DNA of 64,000 nt from UBA946 sp031550725 (GCA_031550725.1 JAVBOH010000008.1:124001-188000); one strand, 5' to 3'; counted from the stretch's first letter, positions 33,706-43,673 are shown. The notes: generated from the sequence alone by a model not told the origin. Numbers and translations: made by a program.

Positions 33706-34152
33706 ATGAAAGTTATATTCGTACAGGATGTAAAAGGAACAGCAAAAAAAGGTGATATGAAAGAGGTTGCAGACGGATATGCAAGAAATTTTTTACTAGC
33801 TAAGGGTCTTGCAATTGAGGCAAGTGCAAAGAATATGTCCGATCTTGCAGGGAAAAAAGCATCCGAACAGCATAAGGCTGATGTTGCAAAGCAGGATGCG
33901 ATTGACGCTGCTGCCGCTGTAAAAGGCAAGGCTATAACTTGCAAGGCTAAAGCAGGACAGGGCGGAAAGCTTTTCGGTGCAATTACTGCCGGAAATGTTG
34001 CAGATTTACTTAAAGAACAGCTTGGAGTTAGTGTTGATAAGAAAAAAATCACACTTTCATCAGATATTAAGACTTTCGGAACATATACTGCTGAGGTTAA
34101 ATTCCATGCAGGTGTTTCCGAAAAGGTTACTCTTGAAGTTGTTGAGGAATAA
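33706..34152 (+). CDS. rplI: 50S ribosomal protein bL9
   Basis: The N-terminal RNA-binding domain MKVIFVQDVKGTAKKGDMKE followed by VADGYARNFLLAKGLA is the bL9 signature. The connecting helix (about 40-75) and the C-terminal domain with GKLFGAITAGNVADLL are present. At 148 aa the length is standard. The ATG at 33706 follows AGAGAGG. It lies between gdpP and dnaB, the common Firmicutes order. Confidence 0.97.
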   Translation: MKVIFVQDVKGTAKKGDMKEVADGYARNFLLAKGLAIEASAKNMSDLAGKKASEQHKADVAKQDAIDAAAAVKGKAITCKAKAGQGGKLFGAITAGNVADLLKEQLGVSVDKKKITLSSDIKTFGTYTAEVKFHAGVSEKVTLEVVEE

Positions 34153-34168
34153 GCATACATGAAAATAG

Positions 34169-34195
34169 GGCTGCTGCTTTAAATATGCGGCAGCC
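34169..34195 (+). terminator. Hairpin between rplI and dnaB
   Basis: GGCTGCTGC (34169-34177) pairs with GCGGCAGCC (34187-34195) with one G.T pair. It is followed by TTAAAAC rather than a strong T tract, so it may attenuate rather than stop transcription into dnaB. Confidence 0.6.
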
Positions 34196-34229
34196 TTAAA
34201 ACACTTATGCGTAAAAAGGGTGATTTTAA

Positions 34230-35582
34230 ATGGATTACAACGATTTGTCAATGGGCAGCATGAGCGAACTGCCGCATAGTCTTGAGGCAGAACAGACTGT
34301 CTTGGGCGCTGTGCTTATAGATTCTGAAGTGCTGACAACTGTAATGCAGTATGTTAAGCCTGAAAGCTTTTATGTTTCAAAGCACAGGGAGCTTTTTGCT
34401 ATAATACTAAGACAATTTACACTCGGTACTGATATAGATATTATTACTGTTTTAAATGAGGCAGTCAGGGAAAATATTTTCGACAGCTCAGCATCAGGCA
34501 AGGAATATCTCTCCACTATAATGGAGCTTGTTCCAACAACTGCAAATATTGACAGCTATTGTAAAATTGTTGAGGAAAAATATTATGTTCGTCAGCTTAT
34601 TGTGACTGCTCGTGAGATTATAGAAACATCAAGCAGCGGTACTGAAAATGCTGAACAGCTTCTCGATTTTGCAGAGCAGAAGATTTATGACATACGTAAA
34701 GGCAGAGATGTTGACGGTCTTACAAAAATCGATGAGGTTATCCTCTATGCTTATGATGAGCTTGCAAGAAAAAGCGGTCCTGACAGGGATGAATATGTTG
34801 GTGCAAAATCTGGTTTTAACGACCTTGATAATGTTATCACAGGACTAAATAAATCCGACCTTATTATCGTTGCGGCACGTCCTGCGATGGGTAAAACTTC
34901 GTTTGTACTTAACATGGCTAGCAATGTCTGCCGCTATACAAAAGACAAGGAAGTTGTCATTTTTTCACTCGAAATGTCAAAGGAACAGCTTGTAACAAGA
35001 ATGCTGTCCTCGGAGAGCTTGGTTGAAAGTGACTACCTGATGAAAGGCAATATTTCTCCTGACCAGTGGACAAAGCTTGCATCTGGTGCGGAACGCCTTT
35101 CTAATATGAATATGTATCTTGATGATACCGCAGGTATCACGGTTACACAAATGAAAGCAAAGCTAAGACGTCTTAAAAATCTTGGCGTCGTTATTATTGA
35201 CTACTTGCAGCTTATGAGCTCAGGCAGAAAAATTGATAACCGTGTTAATGAAATTTCTGAAATGACACGTCAGCTAAAGCTTATGGCAAAAGAATTAAAC
35301 GTTCCTGTTATAGTTTTGTCACAGCTTTCACGTACGGTTGAATCAAGAACAGATAAGCGTCCGATTTTGTCAGACCTTCGTGAATCTGGTTCTATCGAGC
35401 AGGATGCTGATATCGTTATGTTTTTGTATCGTGACGGATATTATAACAAGGAAAATCCCGATCAGACCTTGGCGGAATGTATTATAGCAAAAAACCGTCA
35501 TGGTGAAACAAATACCGTTAACCTGCGCTGGAATGGTCAGTATACATTGTTTCTCAGTGCAGACAGATATCATGTGCAGTAA
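34230..35582 (+). CDS. dnaB: Replicative DNA helicase DnaB
   Basis: This is the hexameric fork helicase (called DnaC in Bacillus). The N-terminal helical domain begins with LPHSLEAEQTVLGAVLID. The RecA-like domain has Walker A ARPAMGKTSFVL, Walker B VVIIDYLQLM, and the conserved LSQLSRTVESRTDKRPILSDLRESGSIEQDAD segment (in pieces). The arginine-finger region RHGETNTVNLRW is near the end. At 450 aa there is no intein and the length is normal. The ATG at 34230 has AAAAAGGGTG upstream. Confidence 0.96.
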   Translation: MDYNDLSMGSMSELPHSLEAEQTVLGAVLIDSEVLTTVMQYVKPESFYVSKHRELFAIILRQFTLGTDIDIITVLNEAVRENIFDSSASGKEYLSTIMELVPTTANIDSYCKIVEEKYYVRQLIVTAREIIETSSSGTENAEQLLDFAEQKIYDIRKGRDVDGLTKIDEVILYAYDELARKSGPDRDEYVGAKSGFNDLDNVITGLNKSDLIIVAARPAMGKTSFVLNMASNVCRYTKDKEVVIFSLEMSKEQLVTRMLSSESLVESDYLMKGNISPDQWTKLASGAERLSNMNMYLDDTAGITVTQMKAKLRRLKNLGVVIIDYLQLMSSGRKIDNRVNEISEMTRQLKLMAKELNVPVIVLSQLSRTVESRTDKRPILSDLRESGSIEQDADIVMFLYRDGYYNKENPDQTLAECIIAKNRHGETNTVNLRWNGQYTLFLSADRYHVQ

Positions 35583-35640
35583 AATAGATTTTATAAGCAT
35601 GCGTTAATTAAGTAGTACACATTAATATAGGATGGTTAAA

Positions 35641-36978
35641 ATGATTACTCAAAATGTCTGCATGGCAATAAAGAAATATAATATGTTTAATGAAAATGAT
35701 ATTGCCTTGGTGGGATTTTCAGGCGGTGCTGACAGTACAGCACTGCTTTTGACACTTTTTGAATTGCAAAACACCTTGAATATTAAGGTCAAGGCTATCC
35801 ATATCAATCATCAGCTAAGAGGTGATGAAAGTGATATGGATGAAAGATTTTGCGAGGAGTTGTGCAGAGAGCATAGTATTCCATTTACCTGCATTCATAT
35901 TGATGTCAATACATTTGCTCAAAAAAATGGCAAGTCAATTGAGGAATCAGCACGCATTTTGCGTTATAATTCCTTTGAAAAAGTGGCAAGCGAAGAAAAA
36001 TTTCCATGCAAAATATGCACTGCGCATAACTTAAACGACAATGCAGAAACTATTATTTTTAACATGGCAAGAGGAACTGGACTTAAAGGACTTTGCGGAA
36101 TACCGTTTAAAAGAGATAATATTGTTCGTCCGCTTTTAACATCAACACGGGAAGATGTGGAAAACTATCTGAATAGAAAAGGACAGGCTTTTGTCACAGA
36201 CAGTACTAACCTTTCTGATGATTATACAAGAAATAAAATCAGGCATAATGTTGTTCCTGTTCTGACTGAAATTAACAGCGGTTTTTTGAACTGTATCCGA
36301 AATATGACTGATATTCTTTATGATGATGAGGAATTTCTTGATATAACCGCCCAAGGTTTTATTAATGATGATTTAAGAGAAGTTCATCCTGCTGTTCGCA
36401 AGCGTGTTATTATGAAAATTTTAAAGCCATATGGTTTTGATGTGTCGTCATATATGATTTTGAGAATTGAAAGTGCAATTAAATCAGATAGCTTAGCTAA
36501 GCTTAATGTGCATAAGAATTGCTATGTTTATGTCAAAAATGGAAAAGTTAAGGTGCAAATGCTTTCTGATGACGACAGCTTCAGCAGAAAAATATTTCAG
36601 CCTGTTCTGACAAAAATTGGTGAAAATTGCTTTTTTGGTGATAAAAAGGTGATGATTTTCGTAAATAACAGCGAAATTATTAAGGAATATGGTAATATTC
36701 ATATAAATTTAACAAAAGACTATTTGGATTATGATACAATACAAGGTGATATTCTGCTTAGAAACCGCCGTGATGGTGATGGATATGTAAGATGCGGCAG
36801 AGATTTTCGAAGTAGTCTTAAAAAACTCTTTAATGCAGATATACCAGAACATGAAAGAGATTATATTGCCATTCTTGAGGATGATATCGGTATTATCTGG
36901 GTCGAGGGTTTTGGCATTTCTGACAGGGTTAAAATTACCGATAAGACACAAAATATTATGACAATCGAAATTACTTAA
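35641..36978 (+). CDS. tilS: tRNA(Ile)-lysidine synthase TilS
   Basis: TilS attaches lysine to C34 of the tRNA(Ile2) CAU anticodon, so that it reads AUA. The PP-loop motif VGFSGGADSTALL is at about 23-35, followed by HINHQLRGDESDMDERFCEELC and CTAHNLNDNAETIIFNMARGTGLKGL. The C-terminal TilS domain has the segment LLRNRRDGDGYVRCG. The start is ATG 35641 with AGGATGG upstream; ATG 35632 overlaps that site. The length is 445 aa. tilS-hpt-ftsH is the standard order in Firmicutes. Confidence 0.95.
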   Translation: MITQNVCMAIKKYNMFNENDIALVGFSGGADSTALLLTLFELQNTLNIKVKAIHINHQLRGDESDMDERFCEELCREHSIPFTCIHIDVNTFAQKNGKSIEESARILRYNSFEKVASEEKFPCKICTAHNLNDNAETIIFNMARGTGLKGLCGIPFKRDNIVRPLLTSTREDVENYLNRKGQAFVTDSTNLSDDYTRNKIRHNVVPVLTEINSGFLNCIRNMTDILYDDEEFLDITAQGFINDDLREVHPAVRKRVIMKILKPYGFDVSSYMILRIESAIKSDSLAKLNVHKNCYVYVKNGKVKVQMLSDDDSFSRKIFQPVLTKIGENCFFGDKKVMIFVNNSEIIKEYGNIHINLTKDYLDYDTIQGDILLRNRRDGDGYVRCGRDFRSSLKKLFNADIPEHERDYIAILEDDIGIIWVEGFGISDRVKITDKTQNIMTIEIT

Positions 36979-37026
36979 TGTAAATATGTGATTAATATTA
37001 CAAATAGTATATAAGGATTATAAAGA

Positions 37027-37572
37027 ATGAATACATCATGTAAGGTTTTGCCCGATAAAATAAAAAATGTTATCATAAATGAGGAAGAAATTAAATTAAA
37101 GGTGCAGGAAACGGGTAAACTAATAAGCAGTGAATATGCAGGGAAACCACTTTTGCTGCTGAGTGTTTTAAAGGGTGCTTTCATTTTCATGGCGGATTTA
37201 TGCCGTGAAATTACTATTCCGTGTGAAATTGAGTTTTTAAAGGCACAGAGTTATTATGAAGGTACAGAGTCAAGCGGCGAGGTTAATATAAAAATTGACA
37301 TAGACAAAAACTTATCGGAGTATAATATTATTATTGTTGAGGATATTATCGACTCGGGGAGAACTCTTTCAAAGCTTTATGAAATGATAAAGGAAAAAAA
37401 TCCACTGTCTTTAAAAGTATATACACTTCTTGATAAGCCTGAAAGACGAGTTGTACCATTTGAAGCGGATAAAAGTTTATTTATAATCCCTGATTTGTTT
37501 GTGGTGGGTTTCGGTCTTGATTGCAATGAGCAGTTCCGTAACTTACCTTATATAGCAGAATTCGGCGAATAA
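37027..37572 (+). CDS. hpt: Hypoxanthine phosphoribosyltransferase
   Basis: It converts hypoxanthine or guanine and PRPP to IMP or GMP in purine salvage. The PRPP-binding motif IIIVEDIIDSGRTLSKL is at about 100-116. KGAFIFMADLCREI and the C-terminal FVVGFGLDCNEQFRNLPYI are family signatures. At 181 aa the length is normal. The ATG at 37027 follows ATAAGGA. It lies 48 bp after tilS and 33 bp before ftsH. Confidence 0.95.
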   Translation: MNTSCKVLPDKIKNVIINEEEIKLKVQETGKLISSEYAGKPLLLLSVLKGAFIFMADLCREITIPCEIEFLKAQSYYEGTESSGEVNIKIDIDKNLSEYNIIIVEDIIDSGRTLSKLYEMIKEKNPLSLKVYTLLDKPERRVVPFEADKSLFIIPDLFVVGFGLDCNEQFRNLPYIAEFGE

Positions 37573-37605
37573 AACGCCTACAATACACAATAAAGGAGAA
37601 AGATA

Positions 37606-39624
37606 ATGAGTCCAAAGAAAAACAGAGGAGTAGCGATATATGTCGTTCTGCTGATTTTAATTATGATTGCGGCGGTTGCGCTTTTAAAGCAGTCAACAAA
37701 GTCAAGCTCGGAATACAGCTACTCAGAAATCATGAGTCGTTTTGATAACTATGAGGTATCGGAAATGACATTCGACCTTGGCACAGGTGAACTGGAGTTT
37801 AAGGTTATCGGTTCAGACGAGGCTATTAAGTACACTGTTCCTAATGTCAATGTATTTTTGAATGAAATTCAGCTTGGTGATACAAATTACCGTCATGAAT
37901 ACAATTCACGTCATCCGGAAGCTCCGCTTGCGCAGGAGTATTACAAAATTCAGGATACATCATGGCTTTACAATTTACTGCCATCATTAATCGTTATTCT
38001 GCTTATGATTGCATTCTTTATGTTTATGATGCGTCAGGCTGGCGGCGGCGGTAAAATGAGTAATTTTGGTAAGGCTAATGTTAAGAATACATCTAACAAA
38101 AAGCATACCTTTGATGATGTTGCAGGATGTGACGAAGAAAAGGTTGAGCTTGCTGAAATTGTTGATTTCCTTAAAAATCCTAAGAAGTATAATGATATCG
38201 GTGCGAGAATTCCTAAGGGCGTATTGCTTGTAGGCCCTCCGGGTACTGGTAAAACCTTGCTTGCTAAGGCTGTTGCAGGTGAAGCAGGTGTACCATTCTT
38301 CTCTATTTCCGGTTCTGACTTTGTTGAAATGTTCGTTGGTGTCGGTGCATCTCGTGTGCGTGACTTGTTCGAAACTGCAAAGAAGAACTCCCCTGCTATT
38401 GTTTTTATTGATGAAATTGATGCTGTTGGACGTCATCGTGGTGCTGGCTTGGGCGGCGGCCATGATGAGCGTGAGCAGACACTTAATCAGCTCCTTGTTG
38501 AAATGGATGGCTTTGAGGGTAACGAGGGTGTTATCATTATCGCCGCAACAAACAGACGTGATATCCTTGACCCTGCGTTGCTAAGACCTGGTCGTTTTGA
38601 CCGTCAGGTTGTTGTTAATTATCCTGATGTTAAAGGACGTGAGGAAATCCTCAAGGTTCATACTAAGAAAAAATCTATTGGTCCTGACGTTAATCTTGGC
38701 ACAATCGCTAAGACTACTGCTGGATTTACTGGTGCTGACCTAGAAAACCTCGTTAATGAGGCTGCTTTGCTTGCTGCACGTGCTAACCGCAAGGCTGTTA
38801 CTGAGTTTGATATTGAGGAAGCAACACTTAAGGTTGCAATGGGTCCTGAAAAGAAGTCACGTGTTGTTACTGAAAATGAAAGAAAGCTTACTGCTTATCA
38901 TGAGGCTGGTCATGCGATTGCATTCCATTACCTTGAAACACAGGATAAGGTGCATTATGTAACTATTATTCCTCGTGGAACAGCAGGTGGATTTACAATG
39001 CCTCGTCCTGAGAATGACAAACTGTACAAGAGCAAAAAGTGTATGGAAGAAGACATGATTGTTGGTCTTGGCGGACGTATTGCTGAAAAGCTTGTTCTGG
39101 GTGATGTTACTACTGGTGCATCCTCCGATTTGCGAAGTGTTTCAAATACTGCTCGTGCTATGGTTACTAAGTATGGTTTCTCTGAAAAGCTTGGTACTAT
39201 CGTTTATGGTGATGATAATAATGAGGTTTTCTTAGGACGTGACTATGGTCATACACAAAATTACAGTGAAAGCGTTGCTGCACAAATTGACGAGGAAGTT
39301 AAAATACTCGTTGACACTGCAAACAAGGAATGTGAAAAACTCCTTAATGAGCATATGGATGAACTGCACAGACTTGCTAAATATCTTCTTAAGTTCGAGA
39401 AGATTGATGGTGAGGAATTTGTTAAGCTTATGAATGGTGAAATTCCTGAAAGCGTTTATGCTGACGATGTTCCTGCGCAAACTTCACAGGATGTCGTTTC
39501 AGAGGAAGAAGTCAAGGAAGAAACTATCGTTGCACCAACAGAGCCTGAAAAGCCTGTGGATGTTTCCGATAAAATGAATTCCAATGATGATAACCCTTTC
39601 GGTGAGGAAAGAACTGATATATAA
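37606..39624 (+). CDS. ftsH: ATP-dependent zinc metalloprotease FtsH
   Basis: This is a membrane-anchored AAA+ protease for membrane-protein quality control. Two transmembrane helices (about 8-25 and 123-143) flank an extracytoplasmic domain. The AAA module has Walker A GPPGTGKTLLAKAVAGEAG, Walker B IVFIDEIDAVG and the SRH region ATNRRDILDPALLRPGRFDR. The zinc protease site is HEAGH, within TAYHEAGHAIAFHY. An acidic tail of ~45 residues ends the protein. At 672 aa it is intact. The ATG at 37606 follows AAAGGAG. Confidence 0.97.
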   Translation: MSPKKNRGVAIYVVLLILIMIAAVALLKQSTKSSSEYSYSEIMSRFDNYEVSEMTFDLGTGELEFKVIGSDEAIKYTVPNVNVFLNEIQLGDTNYRHEYNSRHPEAPLAQEYYKIQDTSWLYNLLPSLIVILLMIAFFMFMMRQAGGGGKMSNFGKANVKNTSNKKHTFDDVAGCDEEKVELAEIVDFLKNPKKYNDIGARIPKGVLLVGPPGTGKTLLAKAVAGEAGVPFFSISGSDFVEMFVGVGASRVRDLFETAKKNSPAIVFIDEIDAVGRHRGAGLGGGHDEREQTLNQLLVEMDGFEGNEGVIIIAATNRRDILDPALLRPGRFDRQVVVNYPDVKGREEILKVHTKKKSIGPDVNLGTIAKTTAGFTGADLENLVNEAALLAARANRKAVTEFDIEEATLKVAMGPEKKSRVVTENERKLTAYHEAGHAIAFHYLETQDKVHYVTIIPRGTAGGFTMPRPENDKLYKSKKCMEEDMIVGLGGRIAEKLVLGDVTTGASSDLRSVSNTARAMVTKYGFSEKLGTIVYGDDNNEVFLGRDYGHTQNYSESVAAQIDEEVKILVDTANKECEKLLNEHMDELHRLAKYLLKFEKIDGEEFVKLMNGEIPESVYADDVPAQTSQDVVSEEEVKEETIVAPTEPEKPVDVSDKMNSNDDNPFGEERTDI

Positions 39625-39644
39625 AAATGGTTTATAGATAATTT

Positions 39645-39672
39645 GTAGGGACACCATATATGGTGTCCCTAC
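39645..39672. repeat. Perfect palindromic element after ftsH (copy 5)
   Basis: A perfect 28-bp palindrome begins GTAGGGACACCATA and ends TATGGTGTCCCTAC, preceded by AATTT and followed by TTTCG. It is the shortest two-ended copy of the TGTAGGG family and could act as an ftsH terminator. Confidence 0.8.
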
Positions 39673-39748
39673 TTTCGATGTTTTGCACATATAAATCACT
39701 GTGTTTCAGTATGTATTACATATAATTTATTAAAATGCACAATAACTC

Positions 39749-39777
39749 TTGACAATATATAATTAATCTGCTATAAT
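39749..39777 (+). promoter_or_regulatory. Consensus sigma-A promoter for the symporter gene
   Basis: TTGACA (39749-39754), a 17-nt spacer and TATAAT (39772-39777) are all perfect. The leader is about 95 nt and contains a weak hairpin (AAAGCTTGTCAGCTTTTG). Confidence 0.9.
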
Positions 39778-39878
39778 AAAAATCGCTTTAGTACTTTAAA
39801 GCTTGTCAGCTTTTGCTTGATAAAGTAGAAAAATGTAAATTTATGAAGAATAAGTTTTAAGAAAAGGATGGTCAAGAA

Positions 39879-41456
39879 ATGTTATACGCAATACTAATTA
39901 TATACCTTGTTGTTATGCTTGGTATCGGCTTTTACTGTCATAAGAAAACGTCATCTGTATCAGATTTCGTTTTGGGGGGACGTTCACTCGGTGGGTGGAT
40001 AACTGCATTTGCTTATGGTACATCATATTTTTCAGCGGTTGTTTTTATCGGCTATGCAGGGCAGTTTGGCTGGAATTATGGTCTTGCTGCAACATGGATT
40101 GGTATTGGTAATGCAATTTTAGGCTCAATGCTTCCTTGGCTTATACTTGGTAAGCGCACAAGAGTAATGTCAAAAAATCTTGATGCTAAAACAATGCCTG
40201 AATTTTTTGAGAAAAGATATGGTTCAAAATCACTTAAAACTGTATCAGCAATGATAGTGTTTATATTCCTCATTCCATATACAGCATCCGTTTATAATGG
40301 TCTTGCTCGTCTGTTTGAAATGGCATTCAATATTCCATATGCAGCTTGTATAATAGGTATGGCTGTTATAACTGCTGTTTATGTTATCGCTGGCGGATAC
40401 ATGGCTACTGCTATCAATGACCTTGTTCAAGGTATCATCATGCTTGTTGGTATCGTTGCAGTTGTTGTATGTGTTGTTAATGCGCAGGGTGGCTTATCAG
40501 AGGCTACTGCTGCTCTTGGACAGATTTCAGATAAGGGTGTTGCAGAAAATACACTTAATTCTATTTTTGGACCTGATCCAATTAATCTATTTGGCGTTGT
40601 TATACTAACTTCTCTTGGTACATGGGGACTTCCTCAGATGGTACAGAAATTCTATGCTGTCAAGGATAACAAGTCCATTACAAGAGGTACTGTTATTTCT
40701 ACTATATTTGCACTTGTTGTTGCAGGCGGCTCATACTTCATGGGTGGTTTCGGCAGACTTTTTGCTGCTGCTGATGAGGAAACTGCTGCTGCGACTGGTA
40801 AATTTCTTATTGAAAAATCGTCAAACGGCAAGCTCGCATTTGACTCAATTGTACCAACCATGCTTAATGACGCTTTACCACTTGCTTTAATTGGTGTTGT
40901 TGTTGTACTCGTGTTGTCTGCATCAATGTCTACACTTTCTGCACTTGTTTTGACTTCTAGTTCTACTTTGACAATCGACCTTATCAAGCCATTTATGAAA
41001 AAACAAATGGATGATAAAAAGCAAGTACTTATTATGCGTGTTTTGATTGGCGTGTTCATTTTGATATCTGTAATTATTGCACTTAATCCTAACACTTATA
41101 TTTCAACATTGATGTCTATTTCATGGGGTGCTTTGGCTGGTTCATTCCTTGCACCATTTATGCTTGGACTTTTCTCTAAGAAGATTACTAAGCCTGCTGT
41201 ATGGGCAAGTTTCATTTCTGGTGTTGGAATTACTGTTTTGCATATGGTATTCTTTAGTATGGGCTTTTTCCCTGAAATTACTAAATGGGGTGCATCATTT
41301 AAGATTAGCCTTGCTTCACCGATTAACTGTGGTGCGTTTGCGATGTTGTTTGGTTTGATTATCGTTCCGATCGTTAGTGCGTTTACACAGGTTAAGAATA
41401 AAGAGGAAGTTGATACTATCTTTGTTGAGTGTAAGAAAGAGCTTGAAAAAGCGTAA
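39879..41456 (+). CDS. Sodium:solute symporter (SSS family)
   Basis: This is a membrane transporter with about 13 hydrophobic segments over 525 aa. It opens with AILIIYLVVMLGIGFYCHKK, then SVSDFVLGGRSLGGWITAFAYGTSYFSAVVFIG (in pieces), the typical SSS N-terminal pattern (F-L-GGR-L). GTWGLPQMVQKFYAVKD matches the PutP-like consensus around the SSS signature. The substrate cannot be told from sequence; proline, pantothenate and other organic solutes are possible. It has its own consensus promoter and terminator. The ATG at 39879 follows AAAAGGATGG. Confidence 0.88.
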   Translation: MLYAILIIYLVVMLGIGFYCHKKTSSVSDFVLGGRSLGGWITAFAYGTSYFSAVVFIGYAGQFGWNYGLAATWIGIGNAILGSMLPWLILGKRTRVMSKNLDAKTMPEFFEKRYGSKSLKTVSAMIVFIFLIPYTASVYNGLARLFEMAFNIPYAACIIGMAVITAVYVIAGGYMATAINDLVQGIIMLVGIVAVVVCVVNAQGGLSEATAALGQISDKGVAENTLNSIFGPDPINLFGVVILTSLGTWGLPQMVQKFYAVKDNKSITRGTVISTIFALVVAGGSYFMGGFGRLFAAADEETAAATGKFLIEKSSNGKLAFDSIVPTMLNDALPLALIGVVVVLVLSASMSTLSALVLTSSSTLTIDLIKPFMKKQMDDKKQVLIMRVLIGVFILISVIIALNPNTYISTLMSISWGALAGSFLAPFMLGLFSKKITKPAVWASFISGVGITVLHMVFFSMGFFPEITKWGASFKISLASPINCGAFAMLFGLIIVPIVSAFTQVKNKEEVDTIFVECKKELEKA

Positions 41457-41469
41457 GTTTATATCTATT

Positions 41470-41500
41470 AGGCTGTTGCGGGAGCAACAGCCTTTTTTTC
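41470..41500 (+). terminator. Terminator after the symporter gene
   Basis: AGGCTGTTGC pairs perfectly with GCAACAGCCT (41484-41493) across GGGA, followed by seven or more T. Confidence 0.95.
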
Positions 41501-41579
41501 GCTGAAAGCGAATAAACCTTTTGTGGTTTTTGCACTGCGTAAAAGTTTTTATCTGTTAACTGTTCTTAAAAGTAAAAAT

Positions 41580-41608
41580 GGCAGCCACATGAATTTCATG
41601 CGACTGCC
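41580..41608 (-). terminator. Terminator for the zinc-ribbon gene
   Basis: On the minus strand GGCAGTCGCATGAA pairs with TTCATGTGGCTGCC with wobble pairs, followed by ATTTTTA. It is 11 bp from the stop codon. Confidence 0.85.
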
Positions 41609-41618
41609 GTTAATCATT

Positions 41619-42821
41619 TTACAATGCCTTTTTCTTCATAGCAGATAAAAGTAAAAAAACCACACTTAACAAAGTCATCCCTCCACCGATTAAATATAGA
41701 TTACCGGATATAATCTTAGTAATATCATAAATCATACTTGATGCAAAATCCGAACCTATATCAATAGAAATAACCCTCATGCAAACAAGAAATGTAGACA
41801 CAAGAATAGTTCCGCCTAATAAAAACATAGGTATTCCACACCATTTAAGTGAACGTGATGACTTTTTATTAATAACAAATATCAGGATTATCATAAACAC
41901 CGCAAGCGATGTTAGAGTAATAAAAACAGGCATTGAAATGTAAATACGCAAAGGAGTAATTAACCCTGATGATACATCATTAACCGAAATTACATCAAGC
42001 ACAGGTGCAAATTTATCAATTTCCTCATATGCCATATTAATATCATGCTCATTAAGCTCCGTTCCAATAAGAACGTTTATAAGCGGTAAATTATCATTAT
42101 AAACCTGCTTGACACTATCAGTTGTAAGCCTATAAGGATTATTCCCTGTTCGAATATATCCCGCATAACAAGCAAGATTTTCCGATAAAAAGTCCTTTAC
42201 AGTTGATGAGTCATAAACCTCACGAATGGTTTCTTTTGTGACACCAGACCCAACTGACATAGTATAAATCGCATCAAGAACAGTTTCATCATTAACAGCA
42301 GATAAATTTAAGCTTTCAGCAGGAATAGACAGCAAATCGGTTTGCTTAACAAATCGCTCAATATTACTCTCATCAGTCAAAAGCATACCAATATAACTTC
42401 CCATTCCAAAAACCAGAAAAGAGAGCATTAGCAATGCAGTTACAAGCGATACCGCTCCAAGTCCAAGCTTAACAGCAAATGGCTCATCGGCTGAATTAAC
42501 AGCAATCGGAACAGTATTGGCATCGTTAATAATTTCGTCTTGCATAATAAAAGGAATAATATCATCGTTATCATTGACAGTATCATCTATAATATTATTA
42601 GTAATATGTGTGATATTACTGCGTTGCTCAAACTCCCGCACTGATGCACTTGTGTCAGTTTCATCAAGGTTAGGACCATCATCTATAATGCTCGTTTTTT
42701 TATCGGTAACAGCAATATCTTCCGTTTCAGTGATTATATCATTAGCCACAAGCTCATTGCCGCAGCTAATACAATATCTGTTTCGTTCACCATATTCTTT
42801 ACCACAGACAGGACATATCAT
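41619..42821 (-). CDS. Zinc-ribbon membrane protein of unknown function
   Basis: The N-terminus MICPVCGKEYGERNRYCISCG is a two-CxxC zinc ribbon. An acidic, threonine-rich linker follows (about 25-115). A membrane helix spans about 122-147. An extracytoplasmic domain of ~130 residues lies between it and three further helices near 283-302, 311-330 and 355-398. The extracytoplasmic part has no catalytic motif I recognise. The promoter and terminator are its own, so it is monocistronic. Zinc-ribbon membrane proteins of this layout are common in Clostridia and uncharacterised. Confidence 0.65.
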   Translation of the reverse strand: MICPVCGKEYGERNRYCISCGNELVANDIITETEDIAVTDKKTSIIDDGPNLDETDTSASVREFEQRSNITHITNNIIDDTVNDNDDIIPFIMQDEIINDANTVPIAVNSADEPFAVKLGLGAVSLVTALLMLSFLVFGMGSYIGMLLTDESNIERFVKQTDLLSIPAESLNLSAVNDETVLDAIYTMSVGSGVTKETIREVYDSSTVKDFLSENLACYAGYIRTGNNPYRLTTDSVKQVYNDNLPLINVLIGTELNEHDINMAYEEIDKFAPVLDVISVNDVSSGLITPLRIYISMPVFITLTSLAVFMIILIFVINKKSSRSLKWCGIPMFLLGGTILVSTFLVCMRVISIDIGSDFASSMIYDITKIISGNLYLIGGGMTLLSVVFLLLSAMKKKAL

Positions 42822-42943
42822 TTTTCATTCCTCATTTCTTTTTGTACTATTTATCGCATTAAAATTGTAGTTAAACCTACCGAATAGAGAGGGAGAGTAG
42901 AATTACAACTTTTAAGCATTAAAGAGTATTACGTCATAATATA

Positions 42944-42972
42944 ATGATAACTCAAAAACCATATTTTGTCAA
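42944..42972 (-). promoter_or_regulatory. Sigma-A type promoter for the zinc-ribbon gene
   Basis: On the minus strand TTGACA (42972-42967), a 17-nt spacer and TATCAT (42949-42944). The predicted leader is about 115 nt. Confidence 0.78.
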
Positions 42973-43022
42973 CTAGATTGTTTCGACAAAAATTAGCAAT
43001 GGCAAATTGAAGTGATATACTA

Positions 43023-43673
43023 CTACAACTGCTGCTTGGAATAATTGTTTTTAAGACGCAGTTCAACAGCCTGCCAGTTAATGCGTTTAAACATTGCATC
43101 TAAATACTCATCACGACGGTTTTGTCTGTCAAGATAGTATGAGTGTTCCCATACATCTACTGCAAGCAGAATTTTCGCATTAAAAATATTTGGGGTAATC
43201 TGATTGTTTGTCTTAACAATTTTAAGTATCCTGTTTCTATGGTCATCCTCTGCGCAGCATTCAATCAGCCATACATATCCCGAACCAAATTGCTCTAATC
43301 CTGCCTTTTTTAGTTCAGCAAAAAAATTATCCATAGTACTGAATGCTTTTTTTATTTCGATTTCAAGTGCCTCAGACGGCTTTGAATCATTTGGTGTCAG
43401 CGAATTAAAATATAACTCATGATTAAAAATACCGCCTGCGTTGTTACGAATATCGGATTCCTTGCTTTGTGTCAGCTTTGTTAGCGACACATTCTGTAAA
43501 AGCGGACGGTCCTTAAGCAGTACATTCAGCTTGTCAACATAGCCTTTATAATGCTTGTCATGATGAAAATACATTGTATACTCGCTGATTTCAGGGAACA
43601 GTGCGTCATATCCATATGGGAGCGGAACTGCTTTAAAAGGATAGAAAAACTCATCTCTTATAAATTCATGCAT
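43023..43673 (-). CDS. sodA: Iron/manganese superoxide dismutase
   Basis: This enzyme dismutates superoxide. The N-terminal domain has VPLPYGYDAL and MYFHHDKHYKGYVDKLN, with the first metal histidine. AGGIFNHELYFNSL carries the second histidine, and AVDVWEHSYYLDRQNRRDEYL carries the Asp and third His. The AGG...NH arrangement resembles manganese-type enzymes more than iron-type, but metal use cannot be settled from sequence. I start at ATG 43673 (MHEFIRDEFF), giving 216 aa; the longer frame to 43721 has no support. There is no signal peptide, so it is cytoplasmic. Confidence 0.9.
   Translation of the reverse strand: MHEFIRDEFFYPFKAVPLPYGYDALFPEISEYTMYFHHDKHYKGYVDKLNVLLKDRPLLQNVSLTKLTQSKESDIRNNAGGIFNHELYFNSLTPNDSKPSEALEIEIKKAFSTMDNFFAELKKAGLEQFGSGYVWLIECCAEDDHRNRILKIVKTNNQITPNIFNAKILLAVDVWEHSYYLDRQNRRDEYLDAMFKRINWQAVELRLKNNYSKQQL

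Noticed and set aside
33672..34160. Long minus-strand open frame opposite rplI
   Set aside because: It is a shadow of rplI, has no ribosome binding site and no recognisable family, while rplI on the plus strand is unmistakable.
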